This document shows positions 1 to 5,147 of a DNA stretch of 5,147 nt, one piece after another. The notes under the pieces are model-generated. The model had not been told where the DNA came from, made no database searches, and worked only from the letters and a program-made list of their open reading frames with translations. The position numbers were made by a program, and so were the translations under genes. Where the stretch lies: positions 1 to 5,147 of the forward strand of contig JAITRD010000081.1 of NCBI GenBank assembly GCA_031288575.1, read 5' to 3'. Every line of letters starts with the position of its first letter. Positions within the stretch are counted from its first letter, which is position 1. Source of the DNA: Treponema sp. (GTDB lineage: Bacteria; Spirochaetota; Spirochaetia; Treponematales; Breznakiellaceae).

Positions 1-186
1 CGGGGCCGTCTTACGGAGCCCCATCCCTCCCTGGAGGAGATCCGTTCCCGGGTACGCCGGGGGCTGGAGTCCTTTGACCAAAGTTACCAGCGGATCCTTA
101 ACCCCCATATATATAAGGTATCCGTCACCGAACAGCTCCGGAGCCTCAAGCTGGAACTGATAAAAAACTACCTGGGGGATCTTTAG
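1..186 (+). CDS. pncB: Nicotinate phosphoribosyltransferase, C-terminal 61 residues (5' end outside window)
   Basis: The frame beginning at base 1 stays open to a TAG at 184-186 and gives a 61-residue C-terminus. It contains the pattern PSLEEIRSRVRRGLESF (residues 9-25), then RILNPHIYKVSVTEQL (31-46) and SLKLELI (48-54). I recognise this as the tail of nicotinate phosphoribosyltransferase, in which a 'LEEIR..V...L' helix is followed by 'R..NPH.Y.V..S..L..LK..LI'. The enzyme joins nicotinate to PRPP to make nicotinate mononucleotide in cytoplasmic NAD salvage. The catalytic core is not in the window, so the assignment rests on this tail alone. It ends 72 bp before the nucleoside kinase on the same strand. 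No clear intrinsic terminator lies in the gap: the AAAAGCTTTT palindrome at 205-214 has no loop. The gene call is fairly secure; activity cannot be judged. Confidence 0.78.
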   Translation, partial: RGRLTEPHPSLEEIRSRVRRGLESFDQSYQRILNPHIYKVSVTEQLRSLKLELIKNYLGDL

Positions 187-197
187 AATTATAATTA

Positions 198-226
198 CTG
201 CAAAAAAAGCTTTTCAAATGTATAAT
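198..226 (+). promoter_or_regulatory. Possible sigma-70-type promoter for the nucleoside kinase
   Basis: An exact TATAAT lies at 221-226 in the AT-rich gap between the two + strand genes. At 17-bp spacing the -35 position (198-203) reads CTGCAA, only three of six matches to TTGACA. Transcription would begin near 233, giving a leader of about 26 nt before the ATG at 259, with AGGGA at 247-251 as the ribosome binding site. The -10 is good, but AT-rich gaps often contain such boxes by chance. The kinase may instead be read through from the upstream gene. Confidence 0.4.
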
Positions 227-258
227 AATCTTACCCGCCGGAATGCAGGGATATACTT

Positions 259-1950
259 ATGAATGAAATACAGGTCCGTTTTACCTATCATAATACCGCC
301 TCCTCTCCGCAAAAGGGGGACGCCAGCTCTTTTATCTGCCCCTTGGGCACCCAGGCGGATACCCTGATAGAAAAGAGCGGGCTTCTTAAAAACAGCCTTG
401 CGGCGGTGAAGATCAATAACGAGATCCTTCCCCTGTCCACCCGGCTTGAGGTGAACGCAAACCTGGAACCGGTATTTCTGGAAGTCCCCGAGGGGGTAAT
501 GATCTACCGCCGGTCCCTGGCTTTTCTCCTGGCGGTGGCCGCGAAGGAGCTTTTTCCGGAACGGAACCTTTTTGTGGGACATTCCCTGGGAAACAGCTAC
601 TATTATACCTTCAGGGATGAAAAAAAACCCGCCCCCGCGGAAATAGAGAGCCTGAGGGAGAAGATGCTTGCCCTGGTACGGGAGGATCTTCCCATTTCCT
701 TTGCATATATGGCCTATACGGAGGCCCTGGAATTTTTTGAAAAAAACAAGCAAACCGATACAAGCCGGCTTTTGGATCAGCGCTGCGAATCAAAGGTAAA
801 GATTAACCGGTGCAGGGACTTTATAGATCTCTATATCGAGCCCCTGGTTCACCGTACCGGCCTTTTGGGGGCCTTCGGCCTTGTTCCCTACCAGGAGGGG
901 TTCCTCCTTCTTTTTCCCGGGGTCGGCCGGGGGGCGGTCCTCGATCCCTTTGAGGATAGTCCTAAGATCTTTTCGGTCTACCGGGAATATAAAAAATGGG
1001 GCCGCATCGTAGGGGTCCATGCCGTGGGGGCCCTCAACAAGCTGGTGGCGGACCGGACCGTCAGGGATTACATCAGAATTGCCGAGGCTTTTCAGGAAAA
1101 AAAGATGTCCGAAATCGCCAATCAAATATACGAAAGGCGGGAGGAACTTAAAATCATCCTCATTGCCGGGCCCTCCAGCTCAGGCAAAACCACCACGGCC
1201 AAGCGGCTTTCCATTGCCCTCAAGGTAATGGGAATTGAACCGGTTTCCATCAGCCTGGACGACTATTATGTCAACAGCGACAGAACTCCCCGGGACGAAA
1301 AGGGGGAACCGGATTATGAATGCCTTGAGGCCCTGGACGTGGCCTACCTCAACGAACAGCTTCTGGCCCTTTTCCGGGGGGAGGAGGTAACCCTTCCCCT
1401 GTTCGACTTTAAAACCGGCCGGCGCAAAGAAGAGGGAGGCAGGAAAATACGCCTGGCCCGGCGGACCATGCTCATCGTAGAAGGCATCCACGGCCTTAAT
1501 GAGGCCCTTACGCCGGCGGTTGATCAAAAAACTAAATTTAAGCTCTACGTCTCCGCCCTAACCCAGCTTAACCTGGACGACCATAACCGCATCCCCACCA
1601 GCGATAACCGGCTCCTGCGGCGCATGGTCCGGGATTCCCAGTTCCGGGGAAGCAGCGCCGCGGCAACCATCAGGATGTGGCCCAATGTGCAGCGGGGGGA
1701 ACGGAAACATATCTTTCCTTTCCAGAACAGCGCCGATGCCGCCTTTAATTCCGCCCTGGACTATGAGCTGGCGGTATTAAAATTTTACGCCGATCCCCTG
1801 CTTCGTTCCGTAAAACCAAGCATGACCGAATATGCCGAAGCGGTACGGCTCCTTTCTTTCCTGGAAAACTTTGCCCCCATCCCTCCCCAATATGTCCCCG
1901 GCCAAAGCATACTCCGGGAATTTATCGGGGACAGCGAGTTTAAGTATTAG
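259..1950 (+). CDS. Nucleoside (uridine-type) kinase with N-terminal TGS and ThrRS editing-like domains
   Basis: This 563-residue cytoplasmic protein has three parts. Residues about 3-76 resemble a TGS/ubiquitin-like domain. Residues about 80-210 align with the second additional (editing) domain of threonyl-tRNA synthetase, including LFPERNLFVGHSLGNSYYY (98-116) and DLYIEPLVHRTGLLGAF (190-206). From about 290 follows a P-loop kinase of the phosphoribulokinase/uridine kinase family: Walker A GPSSSGKT (304-311), SLDDYY (332-337), PLFDF (380-384), EGIHGLN (408-414) and RRMVRDSQFRGSS (454-466). These match the phosphate-binding, substrate-binding and lid motifs of uridine kinases, so ATP-dependent phosphorylation of a nucleoside is the best prediction; the true substrate is unknown. 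It is far longer than a plain Udk (about 210 residues), but the three-part fusion is a known bacterial family. AGGGA at 247-251, 7 nt before the ATG, supports the start. The preceding NAD-salvage gene suggests a salvage role. The ThrRS-like part lacks its catalytic residues (R85, F89, Y192 and L196 in place of His, His, Cys and His). Confidence 0.9.
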   Translation: MNEIQVRFTYHNTASSPQKGDASSFICPLGTQADTLIEKSGLLKNSLAAVKINNEILPLSTRLEVNANLEPVFLEVPEGVMIYRRSLAFLLAVAAKELFPERNLFVGHSLGNSYYYTFRDEKKPAPAEIESLREKMLALVREDLPISFAYMAYTEALEFFEKNKQTDTSRLLDQRCESKVKINRCRDFIDLYIEPLVHRTGLLGAFGLVPYQEGFLLLFPGVGRGAVLDPFEDSPKIFSVYREYKKWGRIVGVHAVGALNKLVADRTVRDYIRIAEAFQEKKMSEIANQIYERREELKIILIAGPSSSGKTTTAKRLSIALKVMGIEPVSISLDDYYVNSDRTPRDEKGEPDYECLEALDVAYLNEQLLALFRGEEVTLPLFDFKTGRRKEEGGRKIRLARRTMLIVEGIHGLNEALTPAVDQKTKFKLYVSALTQLNLDDHNRIPTSDNRLLRRMVRDSQFRGSSAAATIRMWPNVQRGERKHIFPFQNSADAAFNSALDYELAVLKFYADPLLRSVKPSMTEYAEAVRLLSFLENFAPIPPQYVPGQSILREFIGDSEFKY

Positions 1951-1981
1951 GGCGGCCGGGTTCCCGGAGGCGTGCCCCTAA
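1947..1981. terminator. Weak GC-rich hairpin between convergent genes, possible bidirectional terminator
   Basis: The tail-to-tail junction folds with an outer stem TTAGGG (1947-1952) against CCCTAA (1976-1981) and an inner stem CCGGG (1956-1960) against CCCGG (1963-1967). The outer stem overlaps both stop codons. The inner loop is only 2 nt, the interior loop is asymmetric, and no T tract follows on either strand. A canonical intrinsic terminator is therefore not shown. Its position between convergent genes is the main reason to list it. Confidence 0.25.
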
Positions 1982-3435
1982 AGCTTCCCAATAGGCCGGG
2001 GTTTGACCTCCGGGGGAATGGCGGATCGGTAGGGCTGGCCCTCCAGACGCTGTTCCAGTTCCGCCCTGGCCTTTTCGGCCAGTCCGGGCTGTTCCAGCAG
2101 GTCAACACAGGCGCCGGCGATTACCTTGGCGGCCAGGATGAGCCCCTTATGGCCCAGGGAACTGCGGGTCTGGGATACAAGCTGCCAGGAATGTTCCGCC
2201 GTACCCAGGGCGTAACAGGCGGTAACGATCTGGGCGGTGGGCACGTTCCAGCTCACGTCCCCCACATCGGAGGAACCGGGGAAAACCGGTTCCCTGGCCT
2301 CGTCGTAAAAGGGCAGAAGCAGGTCGCAGATAGATTTATCCCCAAGACGTTTGGTATATTCCGCCCGGTCCTTTTCCGCGTCGACCAGAAACATGGCCGC
2401 CTCCGCGCCGGGCGGTTTGGGGGAGGTTTTTGCCAGGGCCGCGGCAAAGGCCTGTTCTTCTCCGGTATAAAGGGGAAGTTCCTGGGTTTTAAAGTTGTCG
2501 TAGAGTACCCGGGCGAGGGTTTTATTGGGGATAATATCGGCGCAGGCCTTGATAAATTCAATGTCCAATTCCGTTTCGGTCATCAGCGCCGCGCCCTGGG
2601 CGATCTTGTTTACCCGCCGGTAAATCTCCTCCGCCTGGGGCAGCCGGGGCGAGCGGATAAGGTACAAAACCTCCCCCCGGGACTGGACCACGTTGGGGGA
2701 AAAGCCCCCGGTATTGGTGATGGCGTAATGGATCCGGGCTTCGGGGATAACATGTTCCCGCAAAAAATTCACCCCCACGTTCATAAGTTCCACCGCGTCC
2801 AGGGCGCTCCGGCCCAGGTGGGGCGCGGCGGCGGCATGGGCGGCCTTGCCCCGGAATTTGTAGAGGATCTGGTAATTGGCCAGAAGTTTCACCTCCATAA
2901 TGCCGTTTACCGCCATGGGATGCCAGGCAAAGGCGGCGTCAAGCCCCGCAAAAACCCCTTCCCGGGCCATAAAAGCCTTGCCGGAGCCCCCCTCTTCCCC
3001 GGGACAGCCGAAAAGTTTAACCGTTCCGGGAATTTTATTGGCCGCCAGGTATTCCTTTACCGCCAAGGCCGCCCCCAGGGAACCCGCCCCGAAGAGGTTA
3101 TGCCCGCAGCCGTGGCCGTTGCCGTTATCCCCCGCCCCGCCCCGGGGCTCCTCGGTAAGAGCCAGGGCCTTTTGGCTTAAACCGGAAAGGGCGTCGTATT
3201 CGGCGAGGATGCCTATTACCGGTTTCCCCCTGCCGTAACTTGCGCAAAAGGCGGTATCGATCCCCCCGGTTTTGTCCTCCACCTCAAAGCCCTGCCGGGC
3301 CAGGGTGTCCTTCAGCAGGGCCGCGGAACGGTATTCCTCAAAGGCGGTTTCCGCATAATCCCAAATTTTATCGGAAATCCCCCTCAGGAGTTCCCCAACG
3401 CTATCCACATAAGGGGATAGGGAAGGCTTATCCAT
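1978..3435 (-). CDS. abgB: p-Aminobenzoyl-glutamate hydrolase subunit B homologue (M20-family amidohydrolase)
   Basis: The 485-residue product matches E. coli AbgB (481 residues, from memory) along its length. Shared segments include GHGCGHN (107-113), GCPGEEGGSGK (143-153), AAHAAAAPHLGRSALDAV (198-215), HYAITNTGG (236-244), AQGAALMTET (279-288) and SSDVGDVSW (388-396). Predicted metal-site residues are C110, H112, E147/E148, H172 in WHP, and H415 in GTAEHSWQ; H200 sits at the usual place in the small dimerisation domain. There is no signal peptide, so it should be cytoplasmic. In E. coli AbgA and AbgB together split p-aminobenzoyl-glutamate into p-aminobenzoate and glutamate. Here no abgA is beside it, so it may act as a homomer or on another amide or dipeptide such as an N-acyl amino acid. 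The ATG at 3435-3433 is preceded by GGAGG 9 nt upstream, inside the end of the transporter gene; the gap to that gene is 4 nt. Family membership is firm; substrate is inferred. Confidence 0.92.
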   Translation of the reverse strand: MDKPSLSPYVDSVGELLRGISDKIWDYAETAFEEYRSAALLKDTLARQGFEVEDKTGGIDTAFCASYGRGKPVIGILAEYDALSGLSQKALALTEEPRGGAGDNGNGHGCGHNLFGAGSLGAALAVKEYLAANKIPGTVKLFGCPGEEGGSGKAFMAREGVFAGLDAAFAWHPMAVNGIMEVKLLANYQILYKFRGKAAHAAAAPHLGRSALDAVELMNVGVNFLREHVIPEARIHYAITNTGGFSPNVVQSRGEVLYLIRSPRLPQAEEIYRRVNKIAQGAALMTETELDIEFIKACADIIPNKTLARVLYDNFKTQELPLYTGEEQAFAAALAKTSPKPPGAEAAMFLVDAEKDRAEYTKRLGDKSICDLLLPFYDEAREPVFPGSSDVGDVSWNVPTAQIVTACYALGTAEHSWQLVSQTRSSLGHKGLILAAKVIAGACVDLLEQPGLAEKARAELEQRLEGQPYRSAIPPEVKPRPIGKL

Positions 3436-3439
3436 AATT

Positions 3440-4843
3440 TTAGGCCTCCGTCCCTTGGCGGTTTAAACGCTGGGAAAGCTGATTGGCCCCCAGGAGCAGA
3501 ACCATGGCTATGACCAGCATACCGCCTTGGAAAAGGAGATTAACGGTAAAACTCTGGTACAAAAGCATACTGACGTTGATGGGCATCAAAACAAAACCCG
3601 TTATGGAAATTAAGGAAAAACCGATGGAATAATCATTTAATACCGGCGTTTTATAATCGGGATCGCAAATCTTCAGGAGCATAAGCCCCGTAAGGAATAC
3701 CCCGGTTGAATTGCCCCATAGGGAAATGGCCCGCTCAAAATAACAGTCGGAAAAAAATCTTTTAAAGAGGGCAAAAAGAAAAATATAGGTGCAAATATAG
3801 CCCAGACCCACCATAACCAGGATAGGCAGGATATACTCCAGAATCGCCTGTACCGGGAGGCTCGCGATGGCCGCGGTGATGGCGTAATCGGAGCAGACCC
3901 CGGCGATCCGGGATTTGGTTTTACGGTCGATAAGGTTCCCCAGGCCCGCCTTTTGGATAAAAAAATTCACCCCGAACATGACCACAATGGACCAGGCCCA
4001 AATGGGGATCTGATTTATCAGGGGCACCTTAAAGTATTTGATAAGGTTCATGAGGATATAGGCGATGCCGCAGGCGGCCAGAATCACCGCCAGGTGAAAG
4101 GTCAGGGACTCAATGGAAGAACTCATGGTGGTTTCTTTCCCCAGGGCCTGCTGTTTTTCCGGGTCCATCTGGTAACCCTTGGCCATATCCGGAGGGATAT
4201 CCCCGGGTTTGGTCAGGATCGCGGTCTGTCCGGTCCGGGCCGCCACGTTAATGGCGATAATCCCGATGATCATCCCCCCGACCAGGCCGAAGGTGGCCGT
4301 GGTGGTGGTGACCCCCTGGGCTATCTCCCAATAGGGAAGCGCCAGGCCCTTGAAGTAGTTCCCCACCACCCCCGCCGTGCCGTGCCCGCCGCTGAAGCCC
4401 ATGGTAAGCTCGTATCCGAAGGGGGCATAGAGGTCCATGCCGCCCTTAACAAAGATTTGCCGGACAATGATGCCGATAAGGAGCTGGATCGCGGCGATTC
4501 CGAAAAAAATGGCAAAGGTCTTGATCACATTGGCGGAGGTTTTGCCCGCGGTTTTGCCTGATTTGCTAAACTTCATCCCCAGGGCAGTGGACGCCACCAC
4601 CGGAACGATGAGAATCCCCGGCAGGGCGGACCAGGTGGCGATCCATTCCTTGGGGAAAGGTATCCCCCCTCCCTTCCAGATAATCGGCCCGATCAAGAGG
4701 CCGATAAACCCGCCAATGACCGAAGCGGGCAGAAAGAGTTTTCTGAAGACGGGAATGATCCCCCGCAAAAGAGCGCCCACGAGCAGCAGGGCGCTTAACA
4801 CGCAAAAACAATACAATAATTGGGTGAGCATCGCGCTTGACAT
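3440..4843 (-). CDS. gltS: GltS-type sodium/glutamate symporter homologue
   Basis: The 467-residue product is very hydrophobic, with roughly ten to twelve membrane segments (for example near 5-27, 35-56, 71-90, 106-130, 176-200, 248-268, 280-296, 334-360, 376-392, 405-424, 431-453) and a polar central loop at about 202-247. The reentrant-loop signature SGGHGT (151-156) and the following TATFGLVGG (182-190) match the first half of E. coli GltS, a Na+-coupled glutamate importer. In the second half, AISLWGNSTGVFLTGL (372-387) stands where GltS has its GHCGFGLGATPTA loop, so the substrate may differ. It is also longer than E. coli GltS (401 residues). The frame is open upstream to an ATG at 4996, but that stretch runs through hairpins and reads as non-membrane sequence. 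AAGGAAGG at 4849-4856, 5 nt before the ATG at 4843, decides the start. It is first in an operon with abgB, suggesting import of glutamate or a glutamate conjugate for that hydrolase. Confidence 0.87.
   Translation of the reverse strand: MSSAMLTQLLYCFCVLSALLLVGALLRGIIPVFRKLFLPASVIGGFIGLLIGPIIWKGGGIPFPKEWIATWSALPGILIVPVVASTALGMKFSKSGKTAGKTSANVIKTFAIFFGIAAIQLLIGIIVRQIFVKGGMDLYAPFGYELTMGFSGGHGTAGVVGNYFKGLALPYWEIAQGVTTTTATFGLVGGMIIGIIAINVAARTGQTAILTKPGDIPPDMAKGYQMDPEKQQALGKETTMSSSIESLTFHLAVILAACGIAYILMNLIKYFKVPLINQIPIWAWSIVVMFGVNFFIQKAGLGNLIDRKTKSRIAGVCSDYAITAAIASLPVQAILEYILPILVMVGLGYICTYIFLFALFKRFFSDCYFERAISLWGNSTGVFLTGLMLLKICDPDYKTPVLNDYSIGFSLISITGFVLMPINVSMLLYQSFTVNLLFQGGMLVIAMVLLLGANQLSQRLNRQGTEA
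3445..3449 (-). promoter_or_regulatory. abgB ribosome binding site embedded in the gltS 3' end
   Basis: GGAGG on the - strand lies 9 nt before the abgB ATG and within the last codons (Thr-Glu-Ala) of gltS. The ribosome finishing gltS therefore covers the abgB initiation region, which favours translational coupling and co-transcription. Confidence 0.75.
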
Positions 4844-4848
4844 ACGTA

Positions 4849-4856
4849 CCTTCCTT
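4849..4856 (-). promoter_or_regulatory. gltS ribosome binding site that fixes the start
   Basis: AAGGAAGG on the - strand ends 5 nt before the ATG at 4843. The next in-frame ATG, at 4831, would be 17 nt away, and the upstream in-frame ATG at 4996 has no comparable site. This supports the 467-residue product. Confidence 0.75.
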
Positions 4857-4876
4857 CTTAAATAAGGTTTAAAACT

Positions 4877-4912
4877 GTTGCTGTTCCAAAACTCTAGTTT
4901 TGGAACAGCAAC
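4877..4912. repeat. Hairpin 1: perfect 17-bp inverted repeat
   Basis: GTTGCTGTTCCAAAACT (4877-4893) is the exact reverse complement of 4896-4912, with only CT between; in practice a 16-bp stem with a 4-nt loop. It ends 33 bp before the gltS ATG, so if transcribed it would sit in the mRNA leader just ahead of the ribosome binding site. No T run follows on the + strand; on the - strand only AGTTTTAAAC follows, so it is not a clear terminator. Confidence 0.9.
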
Positions 4913-4924
4913 CTTAGATTTAAG

Positions 4925-4954
4925 GGAAAAAGCGAGCTTTAGACCGCTTTTTCC
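4925..4954. repeat. Hairpin 2: perfect 10-bp inverted repeat, 10-nt loop
   Basis: GGAAAAAGCG (4925-4934) pairs exactly with CGCTTTTTCC (4945-4954). The A-run and T-run arms make it look a little like a bidirectional terminator, but the GC part of the stem is only three pairs and the flanks are not T tracts. Confidence 0.8.
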
Positions 4955-4994
4955 GAGAACCTGTGGAAAAACCATAGGGTTTTGGGACAGGCTC
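4955..4994. repeat. Hairpin 3: imperfect inverted repeat, abutting hairpin 2
   Basis: AAAACC (4968-4973) pairs with GGTTTT (4978-4983) around the loop ATAG. Below a 3-by-3 mismatch, CCTGT (4960-4964) pairs with ACAGG (4987-4991). GAG (4955-4957) then pairs with CTC (4992-4994) past a 2-nt bulge. Read on the - strand, one arm (CCTGTCCCAAAACC) resembles the arm of hairpin 1 (GCTGTTCCAAAACT), suggesting common descent followed by decay. Confidence 0.65.
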
Positions 4995-5010
4995 AACTTA
5001 CTAGAGTTGT

Positions 5011-5030
5011 TTAGAAACTTCAGTTTCTAA
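5011..5030. repeat. Hairpin 4: perfect 9-bp inverted repeat with a possibly truncated arm
   Basis: TTAGAAACT (5011-5019) pairs with AGTTTCTAA (5022-5030) around TC. The left flank continues as AGTTG (5005-5009), as in hairpin 7, but the right side lacks the matching CAACT and reads CATTAG instead. With one bulged T, two further pairs are possible. Confidence 0.8.
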
Positions 5031-5034
5031 CATT

Positions 5035-5073
5035 AGACTTGTTTAAGAACCCGGTTGGTTCTTAAACAAGTCT
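5035..5073. repeat. Hairpin 5: perfect 17-bp inverted repeat, 5-nt loop
   Basis: AGACTTGTTTAAGAACC (5035-5051) is the exact reverse complement of GGTTCTTAAACAAGTCT (5057-5073), with the loop CGGTT. It is the longest clean stem with a normal loop in the array and shares the TTGTTTARRAAC arm with hairpins 4 and 7. Confidence 0.92.
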
Positions 5074-5074
5074 T

Positions 5075-5095
5075 GCAAAATGCATGGCATTTTGC
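5075..5095. repeat. Hairpin 6: perfect 9-bp inverted repeat, 3-nt loop
   Basis: GCAAAATGC (5075-5083) pairs with GCATTTTGC (5087-5095) around ATG, one base after hairpin 5. TATTTTTAAG follows on the + strand, so of the seven it most resembles an intrinsic terminator in + orientation. No + strand gene precedes it closely and the stem is AT-rich. Confidence 0.8.
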
Positions 5096-5109
5096 TATTT
5101 TTAAGCGGA

Positions 5110-5141
5110 AGTTGTTTAAAAACTGAGGTTTTTAAACAACT
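5110..5141. repeat. Hairpin 7: perfect 14-bp inverted repeat, 4-nt loop
   Basis: AGTTGTTTAAAAAC (5110-5123) pairs exactly with GTTTTTAAACAACT (5128-5141) around TGAG. It lies 6 bp from the window end, so the array may continue. Its arms are a variant of those in hairpins 4 and 5. Confidence 0.9.
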
Positions 5142-5147
5142 CTATTG

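Larger units (their letters stand above)
4877..5141. repeat. Tandem array of seven stem-loops in the non-coding region upstream of gltS
   Basis: This gene-free stretch, from the gltS leader to the window edge, is tiled by seven inverted repeats with centres 31-45 bp apart. About two thirds of its bases lie in stem arms. Gaps between neighbouring hairpins are 0-17 bp. Two of them hold small extra stems: CCTTA/TAAGG (4912-4916 and 4921-4925) and CAACT/AGTTG (4994-4998 and 5005-5009). Five of the hairpins look related: two share TGTYCCAAAAC-type arms and three share TTGTTTARRAAC-type arms, several with an AAACYTCAGTTT-like centre. The array may run on past 5147. It could be an extragenic palindromic repeat cluster, a structured 5' leader of the gltS-abgB transcript, or a non-autonomous mobile or recombination element. 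No T-tract terminator, transposase or integrase is visible here. Structure is certain; function is unknown. Confidence 0.85.

Noticed and set aside
205..214. Terminator after the nicotinate phosphoribosyltransferase gene (AAAAGCTTTT)
   Set aside because: A loopless AT-rich palindrome with no GC stem cannot form a usable terminator hairpin.
1972..3180. 402-codon open frame on the + strand opposite abgB
   Set aside because: Its product is glycine- and proline-rich with no recognisable domain, and the opposite strand encodes a full-length AbgB. The frame is kept open by the GC-rich codon use of abgB.
3953..4561. 202-codon open frame on the + strand opposite gltS
   Set aside because: Low-complexity G/D/H-rich translation antisense to a clear membrane protein gene; no ribosome binding site seen.
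4844..4996. 51-codon N-terminal extension of gltS from an upstream ATG
   Set aside because: The extension translates hairpins 1-3, has no membrane or signal character, and the strong AAGGAAGG site points to the ATG at 4843.
5041..5069. Promoter for gltS on the - strand (TTGTTT, 17 bp, TTAAAC)
   Set aside because: Both boxes are simply the two arms of hairpin 5 and match the consensus poorly; it also lies about 200 bp from the start.
4877..5141. CRISPR array
   Set aside because: The repeats are inverted, differ from one another, and have no uniform spacers; no cas gene is present.
4877..5141. Integron attC cassette array
   Set aside because: No cassette genes lie between the hairpins, the stems are too close together and too perfectly paired, and there is no integrase in the window.

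Overview
The window holds two convergent gene blocks and an unusual stretch of tandem hairpins at its right end. The moderately GC-rich DNA, the TGS/ThrRS-like nucleoside kinase and the AbgB/GltS pair would fit a treponeme-type spirochaete, perhaps a gut-associated one. That is an inference from protein style only; no taxonomic marker is present.

Left block, + strand. Bases 1-186 are the last 61 codons of a gene recognisable as nicotinate phosphoribosyltransferase (NAD salvage). After a 72-bp gap with a TATAAT box comes a 563-codon nucleoside (uridine-type) kinase. It fuses a TGS-like domain and a threonyl-tRNA-synthetase editing-domain fold to a P-loop phosphoribulokinase/uridine kinase domain. 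The editing-like domain has lost all four residues that make the ThrRS site work. The two genes suggest a nucleotide and cofactor salvage neighbourhood.

Middle and right block, - strand. A GltS-type sodium/glutamate symporter homologue (start at 4843) is followed after 4 bp by a close AbgB homologue (M20-family p-aminobenzoyl-glutamate hydrolase subunit B). The AbgB ribosome binding site lies inside the last codons of the transporter gene, so the two are very probably co-transcribed and translationally coupled. A plausible joint role is uptake of glutamate or a glutamate conjugate followed by amide hydrolysis. Neither AbgA nor the AbgT transporter is present here. The kinase and abgB meet tail to tail with 27 bp between stop codons.

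Right end, 4844-5147. There is no credible gene in this stretch. From 4877 to 5141 it is tiled almost end to end by seven stem-loops, four of them perfect stems of 13-17 bp or of 9-10 bp with few unpaired bases between neighbours. Several share a core and arm motifs but differ in arm sequence with both arms changed together. This array, directly upstream of the transporter start, is the most notable feature of the window and may continue past its right edge.
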